DNA of 59,310 nucleotides. It comes from Chrysomallon squamiferum (lineage: Eukaryota; Mollusca; Gastropoda; Neomphalida; Peltospiridae). Below the pieces are notes generated by a model. That model was not told where the DNA came from. It did no database searches and saw nothing but the letters and a program-made list of their open reading frames with translations. The stretch spans positions 5,998,179 to 6,057,488 of the forward strand of contig CM022669.1 in NCBI GenBank assembly GCA_012295275.1. The letters are read 5' to 3'. Both the position numbers and the translations under genes were made by a program. Positions 12,466 through 27,800 of this stretch are shown here, piece by piece; the stretch's first letter is position 1, and each line of letters opens with the position of its first letter.

Positions 12466-12801
12466 ATATTGATTTCACTTAGTCCCGAATATCTGTGGAA
12501 AATTTGAATCCTGTTCAGTTTTCTAATTTCATATCTTCCAATAAAGACGTTCATTAGATAAGCACTGTTTGTTCATTTTGTAATTACAAGTACTAAGCGA
12601 AAGAATGACAAGCAAAAGACTGCAGTTGCCTTGCTATTTCTCAGACTTTTCAAGAAATAAATAAAATAAAAAATAACATAAAAAGGCATTCTATTCGAAG
12701 AATCGGTTTATGTACACCTGTATTTTTTAAAGAAAGCTGTTGCTACTGAAATTGAAAATGTTTTTACATCTACTGTCTATCATAATAAGCAGAATTACAC
12801 A

Positions 12802-13375
<574 letters not shown>

Positions 13376-13469
13376 TTATATATATACTGTGTACTGTACG
13401 AACTGCTATGTTACATATACTTGCAATCTGATGTTACATATTTACTAAATGATATATATGTGTATATAT

Positions 13470-14330
13470 TCCAGGTGCTGGAGCCCGTTATTCGACAGCT
13501 TTTTATTTATTTCTGTTTTATATGTGTGTGTGTGTGTATGTGGGTGTCAGTGTATATATATGTGTGTATATGAATGTACATATTTGTCTTTATGTGTGCA
13601 TGTGTTTGTATATGTTGGTGTATAGGTGAGTGTCTATTGGTGTGTTTGTGTTTGTATGTGTTTTTAGCGTCTGACTGATTGAATGACTGTTTGATTGCTA
13701 AATACTTGAACTGACGTCTAGTCTCCTACTAAGATGACCTATGTTAGAAAGATAAAAGTCTTGTTTGCTTAACCATCCCACCACTTTATTATTTCTTTCT
13801 TTTTTTAAATATCTAATATTAAGTATAAATCGTTTCACTAAACAATCTTTCATAACAAAATATGAAACAGTGGTTGGAATGTGAAATAACCCCAGCGAAT
13901 GATTGACAGTTCGAGTCGTCTGTTCTTAATAGTTGTTGTTTGTTAGTACCGAGGTTCAAATGCACTTGACATATAAAATAGAGTTTAAAACGACTGGTGT
14001 AGTTACATACTTCCTGATTCAACGACAGATAACACACCATACTTTACTGAGTGTCACTGGGTCACAGAGGTCAAATAATTGTCATTTAGTTCATTTACAA
14101 CATTTACCTCTCACCACAGAGACAAAGAATGAGTCGATTTGGAGAACATTGATATAAAAAGAAGAAAAAGAAAGAACGGAAGAAGAATGATGGAAGGAAG
14201 GTTAGAAAGATATTTAATAAATTATCACAAATCTTCTTCATGGCATTGTCATCATCATCATCATCATCTCACAATGATTAATAGCACAAAGCACATGGAA
14301 ACTGCACATTTGAAACTGAATATCTAAATA
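13470..14330. repeat. Partial third copy of the segmental duplication
   Basis: GAGCCCGTTATTCGACAG at about 13482 corresponds to 960 and 15960. 13862-14330 (AACAGTGGTTGGAATGTG onward) corresponds to 1582-2000 and 16326-16740. The middle is replaced by TG-rich sequence. No gene. Confidence 0.65.
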
Positions 14331-14629
14331 TTGAATGAAGTTAAACATGTATTAACAACGACAACATCCAGATGAAAACAACAGTGATAATGACAATGTC
14401 GATTATGACAATTACGACAATGTCACTCTCACCATTAACAGTTTCTATTATGCGAACATTCATACCACAACAACAACTACTACTTCTGCTGCAGCTATTG
14501 TATTTATTACTACTACCACTTGTAGAACAACTACTACTGCAGCTATTTCTATTACATCTTTAACGACTACGATGTCTTATGCCATTATTACTACTACATA
14601 TCCATTATTTCTACAAAAATTATGAAAAC

Positions 14630-17076
14630 TACTACTACCGCTACTACGACAACTGCTAAAACAGAAGGTAATAATAGTATAAAAACTAAAATTGGTGACT
14701 ATCTAAACAATAATAAAATCTTTTTTTTTTCTGTTAGTATAGTTCATTGTTTTACGACAGTTTAGAATTTTAGACTGTGTGTGACCTTTGACCTCTGCTT
14801 GAGTGCTTCTCTTTTTTTTAATAATAGTGAATGATATGGCATAGTAGAGGTATTATTATTATTATTATTAGTAGTAGTAGTAGTAAATAATGTTTTTTTA
14901 CACTTACTAAATGTTCTGTTATATACTTTCTAAAAGAAGTGTTAAATATTTATAAACTCATATTAAATAAATGATGTGAGATGAACGACGTCCTCCTATA
15001 TATTTACAAAACTGTCGGCGCTGTAAAAAAAAGAATCAACGACATATGTTATATGCTTAGGAACTGAAGATTATAATGATTGAATATAATATAATAAACT
15101 GCAGTAACATCCAGATACAGCTTCGCACGGGGACGATAAGTGGTAGTCTCAAAAACAGTTGTAAATGAATAAATAAATAAATAAATAAATAAACAAACAA
15201 ACAAACAAATAAATACATTAATCTGACAATCTACAGGAAATGGGTTTGATTGCAAGTGTTCAGAGAGAAGTGTCTATTTGTTCATCAGTTTTATGTTTGC
15301 TAACGCTTTATATGTACTTACGCTAAAAGCAACAATATAAGCGAACATTCCTATAAATAATTGATTGATTGATTGATTATGAATACTACTGATAATACTA
15401 CAACTACACAACAGAAATTAATAATATTATAAAAACCACAATTGGTCATTATGTAAAAAATAATAAAATCTTCATTTCTCTCCTGCCTGTTTGCAGCTAG
15501 TATTTGTTTTCTCTCTCTCTATATCTATATATGTATGTATCTATCTCTCTCTCTGTGTGTGTCTCTTTCTGATTTTTTATAAAAATGTAAACTTTTATGA
15601 CTTGTTTAAAAAGTTCAGGATACTATGATGAAATACTTTATTTGCTGAATTTTGTTATATACTGAAATTAAATGAATGTGATTATATGACTGATTGAAGA
15701 AATGATATGATTATGCATATATTTGACTGATTGACCGATTTATGATTACATTGACTGACTGAAATGATATATGACTGACTGATTGATTGTGTGTATATGT
15801 ACTGTATATCTGTGTGTGTGTGTGTGTGTGTGTGTCTTTGCTGACTCACTGCATTTAAAAATGTAACTCACTCACTTTTCAGACTTACTTTAAATAAAGT
15901 TCAATCATTAACTATGATGAAATAAAGTATTTGCTGAATTCTGTTTTATTCAAAGTGTTTGAGCCCGTTATTTGACAGTCTTTTATTTATTTTATGACTG
16001 ACTGACTGATTGATTGACTGACTGATTGACTGATTGACTGATGGATTGATGATTGACTGATTGACTGATTGACTGATTGACTGATTGATTGGATGACTGA
16101 CTGATTGACTGACTGACTGACTGACTTGTTGTCTGAGTGACTGATTGGTTGATTGGTTATTTTATTAATGATATGAAATAATAAGAAGAAATCCTTTTAC
16201 ACGGAGAGCAGAAAATCTTTTATATTTCATTGTTACTATTATTATTATTATTACTTTTATTATTATTATCGTTTTTTATAGTTGTTTTTTGTTTGTTTGT
16301 TTGGGGTTATACGCAGATATAAAAAACAGTGGTTGAAATGTGAAATAACCTCAGCGAATTTCTACAGAGCTGCAAGTCCACTTGAGATGTGTAATAGAAA
16401 GAGTTTAAAACGACTGGTGTAGTTACATACTTCCTGATTCAAATACAGATAACACACCCTACTTTACTGAGTATCACTGGGTCACAGAGGTCAAATACTT
16501 GTCATTTAGTTCATTCACAACATGAACCTCTCACCACAGAGACAAAGAATAAGTCGTTCATTTGGAGAATATTGTCATGAAAATGAATAAAAAGAAAAAA
16601 AAGGAAAGAAAAAAGAAAAGAAAGATATCATTTAATAAATTATTATAAATCTTCTTCATGACATTGTTATTAGTATTATCATAATCATCATCATCAACAC
16701 CATATCACCACTATGATTAATAACACAAAGCGCATCCCTAATTGCAGCCATGTATATATGTTTGTATGTATATGTGTATGCATATATACATGAATTTTTC
16801 AGGAACACAATCCTCTCTCTCTCTCTTTCTCTTTCCTTCACTCACTCCTTCCCTCTCTGGGTATGTATGTATGTTTGTTCGTATGTATATATGTATGTAT
16901 ATATGCATGTAATATATGCTTGTATACACGAATTTTTCAGGAAGTAAACTCTCTTTCTCTCACCTGTTTATGTATGTATGACGTATATATATATTATGTA
17001 TGTATGTATGTATATGTATGTATGTATGTATGTATGTATGGATATGCATGTAGGATGTATGTGCATATGTATATGT

Positions 17077-17138
<62 letters not shown>

Positions 17139-17622
17139 CTGTAACCAGAAACATGAGACAGTTAATTACCTTGTAAAGAAATTTCCAATCGATTATTTTT
17201 TCTCTTACTGCAGTTCATTGTTTTACAAGAGTTTTGATGTTTTGTCAACAAATTACTTACGTTGTGACATGTCTGTTACTGTACAATTACAATGACTGTG
17301 ACCTTTGAGTACTTCTCTTTTGTTTACAAAATTAGTTTTATTGTAAACAACGTTTAAGCAGCAATAATAGTGAGTATTATTATGGTATATTATTAGTAGT
17401 AGTAGTAGCAGTAGTAGTAGTAGTAGCATCAGCAGCATTAGTAGCAGTAGTAGTATCACTATTTATACTGATAATAATGATATTGTCATCGTCATCATCA
17501 TACTGTTAGTAGTAGTAATTTTTACACTACTATATCATAACTTGTATGATATTGATGATAATGATGATATTTTTATCATCATTCTCATTCTCATTATTAT
17601 TATTATTTTATTATTATTATTA

Positions 17623-17656
<34 letters not shown>

Positions 17657-17840
17657 GCAATTACTGCAAGTACTATTACTGTTGCTGCAATTACTGCAAC
17701 TAGCACTACTAATACAACTACTGCTACTGCTCCTACTACCACCACTACTACGTCCTTACCACAATCACCATCACCACCACTCTGTTAATAATGTTAGTAA
17801 AAGTATAAATAATGTGACCTCTTTTGCTGCAAAACAACAG

Positions 17841-17897
<57 letters not shown>

Positions 17898-18109
17898 TTA
17901 CTACTACTACTACTACTACTATTCTACTACTACTACTACTACTATTACTCCTACTACTGCTACTACCACTACCACTTAAATTGATATGATTCTGTCATGG
18001 AATTCAAATGCTGTGTAATAAAGAGAACCACAGTTTTTAAATATAAAATTTTATTCGTCAATTTAAGAATTTACATATTTTATTCATAATAATAATAATA
18101 ATAGTATTA

Positions 18110-18154
<45 letters not shown>

Positions 18155-18461
18155 TATTGCAATATTAAATAAATTTAAAAAAAAATTAAAAATATAAAAT
18201 AACAAAACTGAACAGTAATCCGACAATAAAAAGCGTTATGATGTAAAGGGAGATAATCTAGAACCTAGATGATAGAGACAAATAAAGAAAACGATGGGGA
18301 GAAAAACAGTATTTTATATATATATATATATATATAAGAATAGACGAGGTATATTTCTACAGAAAATAGGATCTTCCATATACTGTAATGAATATATTAT
18401 TTCTAACTGCTGTTTTTAATAATGTTTATAAAAATTTCATTTTTATTTTTTATTAATTTTG

Positions 18462-18510
<49 letters not shown>

Positions 18511-19412
18511 TTTTTTTTTCTGTTAATTTTATTGTATCAGTGACATATTGTTGTGTGGATTTGCAACATATATAAATACGGTTTTCCCTGATATTGATGT
18601 ATAACTAAATAAACAACAGCAAAACATTTAAATTTAAATTTAAATTTAAAAAATTAAAATAAAAAAAAAAAACAGGTTCCTGTTAAAAGTTTTTTTTCAT
18701 ATGAAAATTTAACGTTTTTTTTATTATTATTGTTTTTTTTAAAAAATTTTAATGCCACTAAAGGATTCAAAGAATTTCCTGTCCACCTCTTTCTATGTCA
18801 TCTTTTCTGTGTCATGTATTTTCTAGTAAAATAAAAAAAACCCAAACAAAATTGACATCGTTTGTGTAAAAGCAATATTTTTAAAACACATATCTAATAT
18901 AACAGTTGTGAATGCATATCCCCTGAAATGTTTTGTTTTTAAATTAGATGGTTTCAGTTTCGTTGCTAAGAAAAACTGTAGATTGAATAGAATTGTTGAA
19001 ATGTGCATGCAAGTTATTATTTTAAAAATCTCTGATTTATTTCTTTAATTTCTTTTTACAAATTATATTGTGTTGCTTATTTATTTCATAATATGTGTGT
19101 TTGTGCTTTTGAAGTTAAAATTTTAGAAAAAGCAATAGCACTACAAACCTACACAGACTTAGCTAGAGTATTTGAATTCTACGTCCTGTATATAAATGTA
19201 CAGTTTATTTTATAAGAAAGATTTTGAAATGTATTTTCATCTCTTTCATATTCGGCTTTTAAATAACTATATAAATATACAATCAGACTTCGTTATATCT
19301 TCGTTTAATTAAAGGTAGTTATGGGTTGTTATTGTTGCTGTCATTGTCTTTGTGCTTGGTACGTAACAAATTTTTTCTTTTTTCTTTTTTTTCTTCTTTT
19401 CTTCTTCTTCTT

Positions 19413-19475
<63 letters not shown>

Positions 19476-19853
19476 TATATCCAAATGGTCTGTCATATTT
19501 TATAGTGGATATAATCAGGGTACGAAGAAATAATTCCATTGTTCAAAAAATCTACATGATCTCATGAGAAAACCCATTAACCATTGGTCAACTGTTCCAT
19601 CGTTTTTAACGTGATCGAATCTGATTGGTTAATCTTTGAAACTTTTAATATATTCCTATTCAGATGTTACTCAGAAGGTGTAGATGTTTTCCACTTATCT
19701 GAAACTTTATAATGATGGTGTTGTCGTCGTTAATATTTTCATAGATCAGTTCAGGGAAAGATGTGAGCAGTGTAGCTGATAATTAAAGACTTTCAATAAA
19801 TCAGACATTAAGTTTAGTGCCATAATCTGAAAATAAAAATAAAATGTTTTCGT
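14630..19853. repeat. Gene-free segmental duplication, copy 2
   Basis: Direct repeat of 1-4110, with extra sequence at about 15500-15890 and 16800-18040 (CT, TATG, TG and ACT microsatellites). A shorter third copy of part of the block (the sequence around GAGCCCGTTATT, and 1580-2000) lies at 13470-14330. Short reading frames inside are repeat-driven, and no gene is seen. Confidence 0.8.
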
Positions 19854-20117
19854 TGTTTCTTTAAATATACGCTTCAGGTATAGATTATATTAATTGTTTT
19901 ATTACAGCATTCCTTCGAGAAATTGTTAATTTTTAATGACATAAATATCTAACTAAATACTTACTAAATGATATGTTATTTACTTATTAAATATTGTGTA
20001 ATAGATTACTAAATAATGTGTTGTACACTTACTAAACTATGTGTTATATATTTACAATTAAACAAATGCTTTATATAAACCATGTGTTATATATTTACCA
20101 AATTATGACCTCTATAC

Positions 20118-20159
<42 letters not shown>

Positions 20160-20166
<7 letters not shown>

Positions 20167-20400
20167 CATATCATATACTTACTAACTGAAGATTATGATG
20201 GTTAAATGTGATATAACAAACTGAAGTAACATCCAGATACAGCTTGGCAAAAGGCCACTAGCTACTGCCCTGGTACTCTCAGAAATAGCTGTAAATAAAT
20301 AAATAAAAAAAACAAACAAACAAAGAATCAAACAAATAAATACATTTATCCGACAGTCTACAGGAAATGTGTTTATCAGTTTTATGTTTGCTAACGCTAT
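20160..20400. repeat. Short dispersed repeat, third copy
   Basis: Resembles 427-640 and 15035-15250: AACATCCAGATACAGCTT, then a (TAAA/CAAA)n tract, then GACAGTCTACAGGAAATG. It is preceded by poly(A) at 20121-20163, as expected of a retroposed element, but no retroposon family was recognised. Confidence 0.5.
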
Positions 20401-20578
20401 ATGTGTCCTTACGATAAAAACAGCAATATAAGATAAAATTACTTTCTGGGATTTTATTAATGGCAAACAGTTCGTTAATTTTATTTATTTAAAATAATTT
20501 TATATGGTTGTGTGATGACAAGAAACACTATTATTCGAATATTTACGTATATCAGTATTTATATTTTGAATACAGTCA

Positions 20579-20622
<44 letters not shown>

Positions 20623-20629
20623 TTCTTAC

Positions 20630-20773
20630 GCTCAGTACAAGTAATATTTGTCCATCCAGATTCACATCCTCCAACACATCGTCCAGTTCTTGGATCACAG
20701 GTAGAGTTATCGTCCTTGCAATGTCTGTCAGAACAGTTTAGATGACAGTTTATGCCGTACGTGTTGCTGCATT
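20630..20773 (-). CDS. EGF-like exon, class E (last of the array)
   Basis: 144 nt, phase 1-1. Encodes ECSNTYGINCHLNC, SDRHC, an NST sequon, and GGCESGWTNITCTE. It ends in C before donor GTAAGA. It resembles the exon at 9787-9930, which directly follows the other signal exon, rather than classes A-C. The intron right after it begins with an (ATT)n tract. Confidence 0.72.
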
Positions 20774-20859
20774 CTGTAATATTAAACGTAGGAATCTTTG
20801 TATATTTCAAATGAATTATGAGAATTTAATTCTAGAACATTCGAGTTATATTATGCTAT

Positions 20860-20903
<44 letters not shown>

Positions 20904-23900
20904 TTAGTGGTAGTACTACTACTACTACTTCTACTCCTGCTACTCCCGTAAATACTAGTACCACTGTTAATATTACTACTGATATTACTATTACTATTAG
21001 TGTTGCCACTGTTACAACAACAACGACTACTACAGCTACAACTGCTAATAATTCCATCATAGCTATGGCTAATATAGTAATTACAAATACACTCTCGACT
21101 ACTTCTGCTACTACAAGTGCTACTTCTGTTACTATAAAAAAAATTACTGATACATTTACAAGAGCAACAACTACTACTACCACTGCTACTACTACCTCTC
21201 CTAATACTCCTACTACTATTACTACCACGACTACTAGTACGTCTCCTATTAGCTTCAGCTACTAGCACTGAATAAAAGGTTGATACATAATTGGCTCGTA
21301 CAAACAAATCAGAGAAAGATAATTACAAACCTTGTGTACAATCAACTCCAGTCCATCCTGGCTCACATCCTCCAACACAAGTTCCATTTTTTACTTCACA
21401 TGTAGAGTTAGAAACACAGTGACGTTCTGAACACTTCTTTCTACAGTTAACACCATAATTAATACCTTTCTGACAACCTGAAATTAAACAAATAAAATAT
21501 AGCAATAAAACAAAAAAACAACAACGAAGAAACAAAATCAGTAACGAATCAGTAAAAACATCAAAACTAGTCAAAAAAAAATTACGAAAATAATAATTAA
21601 TAAAATACTAGTCTGTAAGTAAGTAATAAGTAAGAAATCACTAAATAAAAATAAATAAAATAAACAAATAACTCCGGTCCATCCTGGCTGACATCCTTCA
21701 AAACATCTTCATTCATTTGCGTAACTCGTAGAATTAGAAAAACAGTGACGTTTTGAACACAACTTTTTACAGTTAGAACCGTAACACAACCGTAATTATT
21801 TTCTGCCCATTAAACAAAACTTCAATGTTGATCAGGCAGTCTGTGAAAGTGTTTGTTGAACTTTGCCATCATTTACATTTTACTATTTTATAAAGTTAAT
21901 ACAAAATATTTAAAACCTGTTTTATTTAGTAAACATTGTGAAATGTAAAACGGCTTAGAGAAGGTAATAATATACCTCGAGTACAATCAACTCCTTTCCA
22001 TCCTGGTTTACATTGTCCACTACAAGATCCAAGAAACACATCACAAGTAGATGTTGATTTAGCACAGTGACGTTTTGTACATAACTTATTACAGTTAGAA
22101 CCATAGGTAACACCTTCTTGACATTCTGAAATAAAAGTGCATTAGACATCAATAATTAATTAAGCTTTTATTATTTTACCTCACTTCATTTTATTTTCGT
22201 TGTTTCTTCCTTTTGAATCGACCTACACACTGTAATATCGGATTGTAACAAAAATAGAAAAAATATTTCAATAGAGATAAACAACACAAACAACAAGAAC
22301 AACAATAATAATAACATCATACAAAATTTAATGAAATAAGAAAAAAAATTAAATTAAATTTAAAAACTAAAAAGTGAAAAAAAATATAAAAATAAAAATA
22401 ATAATAAATAAAAACTAATTTTAAAAATAAAAGGTACTAATAAATAATCCTTAAATAAAAGGACAACTAAAAGTCAAAATAAAGAGGCAAAATAACGCTA
22501 AAATGTATTCAACAAATAAATTTCGAACAATATCAGTTAGTACCATTGCATAAATAATTTAAAAAAACAAAATGTCAAATACAAAAACTATTTAATTTTA
22601 TGTTTAAAATAATTGTTTAATTCAATATCAATGAACACGATTTCATGATTTTAACTTTCACACCTTGTACACAGTCATCTCCCTTCCATCCTGATTGACA
22701 TCCTCCCTGACAAGATCCATCAGTTTTATTACATGTAGAATTAGACACAGCACAGTGACGTTCTTTACATTTCTTGTTACAGTTAGCACCATAGCTGTCT
22801 CCTTCAACACATTCTGATATAAATAAATAAATAAATAAATAAGTAAATAAATAATACAGTATTAGAAATTGTAATGAATACTAATAATTCCATCAGTTAT
22901 GGCTACTACAGTAAGCACTAATACACTGATGATTACTTTTTCATCTACAAGTACTACTTGTACTACTGTTACCACAACAAAAATTACTACTACCACCACT
23001 GCTGCTACTACAACTACTCATTATACTCCTAAGATGACGACTACTACCGTTTCCTTCATTACTTCAGTTTCTACTACAAATATAACTACATCTAAGACTA
23101 GTACGACTACCAGCACTGAATAAAAGTTTCATACATAATTCCCTAAAATAAACAAATAAGAGAAAGATAATTACAAACCTTGTGTACAATCAACTCCAGT
23201 CCATCCTGGCTGACATCCTCCAACACAAATTCCACGTTTTACTTCACATGTAGAGTTAGAAACACAGTGACGTTCTGAACACTTCTTTCTACAGTTAACA
23301 CCATAATTAAAACCTTCCTGACAAACTGAATAATAACAAGAAACAACACAGTAAAACAAACGAAGAAATAAAATCATTATCGAATCAGTAAAACATCGAA
23401 ATAACTCGGGAAAGAATTACGAAAATATTAATTAATAAAATATTGATACATACAAACAAACAAAGAAAACTATGTGTATTGCATACAGTTAAGTCCAGTC
23501 CATCCTGGCTGATATTCTTCAAAACATGCTCCATTGTTTACATCACATATAGGAAAACAGTGACGCTTTGAACACAACATTTTACAGTTACAACTGTAAC
23601 AAAATCGTAACTACACAAAACATCTCAGTATGGATCTTGTGTGAGGTGTTTGTTGACAACTTGTAATTTTCTGTATTTTACCGTCATTTACATTTTATTA
23701 TTTTATTTTATAACGCTGAAACAGAATATATATTTATATATATATAATATTTAAAACCGTTTTTAAAAATATAACAAACAGAATTGCGAAATGTAAAACG
23801 GCTTACAGAAGATAATAATATACCTCGAGTACAATCAACTCCTTTCCATCCTGGTTTACATTTTCCATTGCAAGAGCCAAGAAACACATCACAAGTAGAT

Positions 23901-24613
23901 GTTGATTTAGTACAGTGACGATTTGTACATAACCTTTTACAGTTAGAACCATAGGTAACACCTTGTTGACATTCTGAAATAAACGTACATAAGATTTTAA
24001 TAATTAATTCAGTAAAATTATCTTATTTTATCTTATTTTAGTTTATGTATACTAATAGCAACAACATCAACAACAATGATATCATAAAAAAAATAAGAAG
24101 ATAAAAAAAAAATAAATAATAATGATAAATATAAAAAGTAAAAGTTAAAAAATAAAAATAAAAATAATTTCAAAAATAAAATGTAGTAATAAACAATCAT
24201 TAAATAAAATGGACACTTAAAAGAGAATAAAGAGGAAACATTACGCAAAACAATTCTTCATGAAATCAATTTCGAACAATATCACTTAGTACCATTGTAT
24301 AAAGTAATTTATCAAAATGAAAAACTATTTAATTTTATTTTTAAAATAATTGTTTAATTCAATGTCAATGAACACGATGACATGACTTTAACTTTTACAC
24401 CTTGAATACAGTCATCTCCCCTAAATCCTGCTTGACATCCTCCCTGACAAGATCCATCAGTTTTATTACATGTAGAATTAGACACAGCACAGTGACGTTC
24501 TTCACATTTCTTGTTACAGTTACCACCATAGCTGTCTCCTTCAACACATTCTGATATAAATAAATAAATGAATAAAAAAATAAATAAATAAATAAAGCAT
24601 AAGATTGTGTGTG

Positions 24614-24678
<65 letters not shown>

Positions 24679-24879
24679 TTTGGAAAAATTAAATTTTTAG
24701 TCATATATTTAAGGAATGTAATTCTTACTGTAATTATTTTTAATATTTATTAATTATTACTGTATTCAGTAAAATCAGTAATCGTATTTGGCAGTAATAC
24801 TAAAGATTGTGTTAACAAAACATGACCCATCCATCTTATGATATAGATGTGTATGCTATATTATACTGAAAATCAGCAC

Positions 24880-24911
<32 letters not shown>

Positions 24912-25055
24912 TAGTGTGTGTGTTCTGTTGAAAGATATCAGTTTTGTTTATTTTATTTATTTATTTTTTTTGGCTAATGTTTCTCTCATTCTATCTCTCT
25001 CTCTGACATTATTGGATGACAGAAATGATAGTATGTTCGTGCGTATGTGTGTTTT

Positions 25056-25103
<48 letters not shown>

Positions 25104-27743
25104 TAGATAGAGAGATAGACAGATAGATATACATGACAGAGAACAAACTACTGAATGGATAGATAAAGAGATGTGTTAAAACGTGATGTTGAAAATACAA
25201 TAAAGAAAATATAAAATATTTACAAACCTTGTGTACAATCAACACCAGTCCATCCTGGCTGACATCCTCCAACACACGTTCCATTTTTTACTTCACATGT
25301 AGAGTTAGAAACACAGTGACGTTCTGAACACTTCTTTCTACAGTTAACACCATAATTAATACCTTCCTGACAAACTGAAATTAAACAAGAAACAAGATAG
25401 TAAAACAAACGAAGAAACAAAATCATTAACGAATCAGTAAAAACATCGAAATAACTCACGAAAAAATTATGAAAATAATAATTAATAACATATTCGTGTG
25501 TAATAAGTAAATTAAATAAATAAATAAATAAATACAACTACGTGCATTGCACATAATTAACTCCGGTCCATCCTGGCTAACATTCTTCAAAACATGTTCC
25601 GTCATTTGCGTAACTCATAGAATTAGAAAAACAGTGACGTTTTGAACACCACTTTTTACAGTTAGAACCATAACAAAATCGTAATCAGACAAAACACCTC
25701 AACGTTGATCAGGCAGTCTGTTTAATTTGTTTGTTGACAACATTTAGTAGTCGATTTCTGTATTTTACCTTTCTTTTATTTTATAACGTAGAAATAGAAT
25801 GTATATAAATAAATAAATATTTAAAACCTGCTGTATTTAGTAAACATATCAGAAATAAAACATAGATAAACAGAATTGTAAAACGGCTTAGAGACGACAA
25901 CGATGTACCTTGAGTACAATCAAATCCTTTCCATCCTGGTTGACATGGTCCGATACAAGATCCAATAAACACATCACAAGTAGCTGTTGATTTAGCACAG
26001 TGACGTTTTGTACATAACTTGTTACAGTTATGTCCATATGTAACACTTTCTTGACATTCTGAAATGAATATATATTAATTAATAATATTTATTTTATTTT
26101 ATTTTAATTTATTTTCGATATTTTGAACCGACCTACATACGGTAATATCGGATTGTTACCACAGAGAAATATTTTATTAAATAATATATGTAAAAATAAG
26201 AACAAAATTAAATACAAATAAATACAAATAATTTTTAAAATAAATAAGTAGTAATAAACAATCATTAAGTAAAAGAGAATAAACAATTGAAATATTCCAT
26301 ACTTTGCATACAGTCATCTCCTCCAAATCCTGCTTGACATCCTCCCTGACAAGATCCATCAGTTTTATTACATGTAGAATTAGATACAGCACAGTGACGT
26401 TCTTTACATTTCTTGTTACAGTTAGCACCATAGCTGTCTCCTTCAACACATTCTGATATAAATAAATAAATAAATAAATAAATACAAAATAAATGCAGCA
26501 TAAAATATTTCCAATCTAAAATATCTAAAATATTTATAGTAAATTTTATAAAATAAAAGATTGTCTATGCCTATATAATAATGGTGAACGTTTTGGGAAA
26601 CTGAAAAAGAATGTGATAAAAAATACCATCCTTCAAAATATGTTCCATGATTTACATAACATGAAGGATTAGAAAAACAGTTTTACAGTTAGAGCCGTAA
26701 CACAACCGTAATTATTTTCTGCCCACTACACAAAACTTCGATGTTGATCAGGCAGTCTGTGAAAGTGTTTGTTGAACTTTGCCATCATTTGCATTTTACT
26801 ATTTTATTTTATAAAGTTAATACAAAATATTTAAAGCCTATTATATTTAGTAAACATATCAAAAATATAACAAAGAGAATTGTGAAATGAAAAACGGCTT
26901 AGAGAAGATAATGATTTACCTTGAGTACAATCAACTCCTTTCCATCCTGGCTGACATGGTCCACTACAAGATCCAAGAAACACATCACAAGTAGCTGTTG
27001 ATTTAGCACAGTGACGTTTTGTACATAACTTATTACAGTTAGAACCATAGGTAACACCTTGTTGACATTCTGAAATAAACATACAATCAGATTTTAATAA
27101 TTAATTAATTAATAATATTTTTATTTATTTATTTTGTTTTCGTTGTTTCTTCCTTTTGAATCGACCTACATACTGTAATATCGCATTGTCATCAAAGAAG
27201 AAATATTTTATAAAATAACACACAAACTCACACACACACACACACATACACACAGACACATATTTGTATATATATTATTTTATCAAATATTTTTATGTTA
27301 TTATTCTTGTTTGTTCTTGTCGTTAGCTTTATATATAGAATATCATAACAAATTTGATAAAATAAGAAATAAAAAAAAATAAAAATAAATATAAAAAATG
27401 TAAAAAATAAAAAATAAAAATAAATAAAAATAATTTTAAAAATAAACATTAGTAATAAACTAAAAGAAACAATAAAGAGGAAATACCAAAATTATTTTAT
27501 ATAATTATTTAATTCATTATCAGTTAAAAACGATGTCATGATTTTTATTATCGTCTCCACTAAATTCTTAAATAAGTCCTCTTTGACATTAACAATCAGT
27601 TTTATTACATGTAGAATTAGATACAACACATTCTGATATAAATAAATAAACAAATAAATAAAATAAAATTAAATTAAAAAAAATAAAATAGATAGACAGA
27701 CAGAGACAGACAAAGATTCAGACGTTTTCTTAGCAACAACATT

Positions 27744-27800
<57 letters not shown>

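Noticed and set aside
16656-17984. Many short frames with Tyr/His/Val or Leu strings
   Set aside because: All follow TATG, TG or ACT microsatellites; no splice or start context.
20846-21307. Ser-rich 153-codon and Val-rich 125-codon frames on the minus strand
   Set aside because: Produced by (ACT)n triplets in an intron; overlapping frames are equally open, which is typical of repeats.
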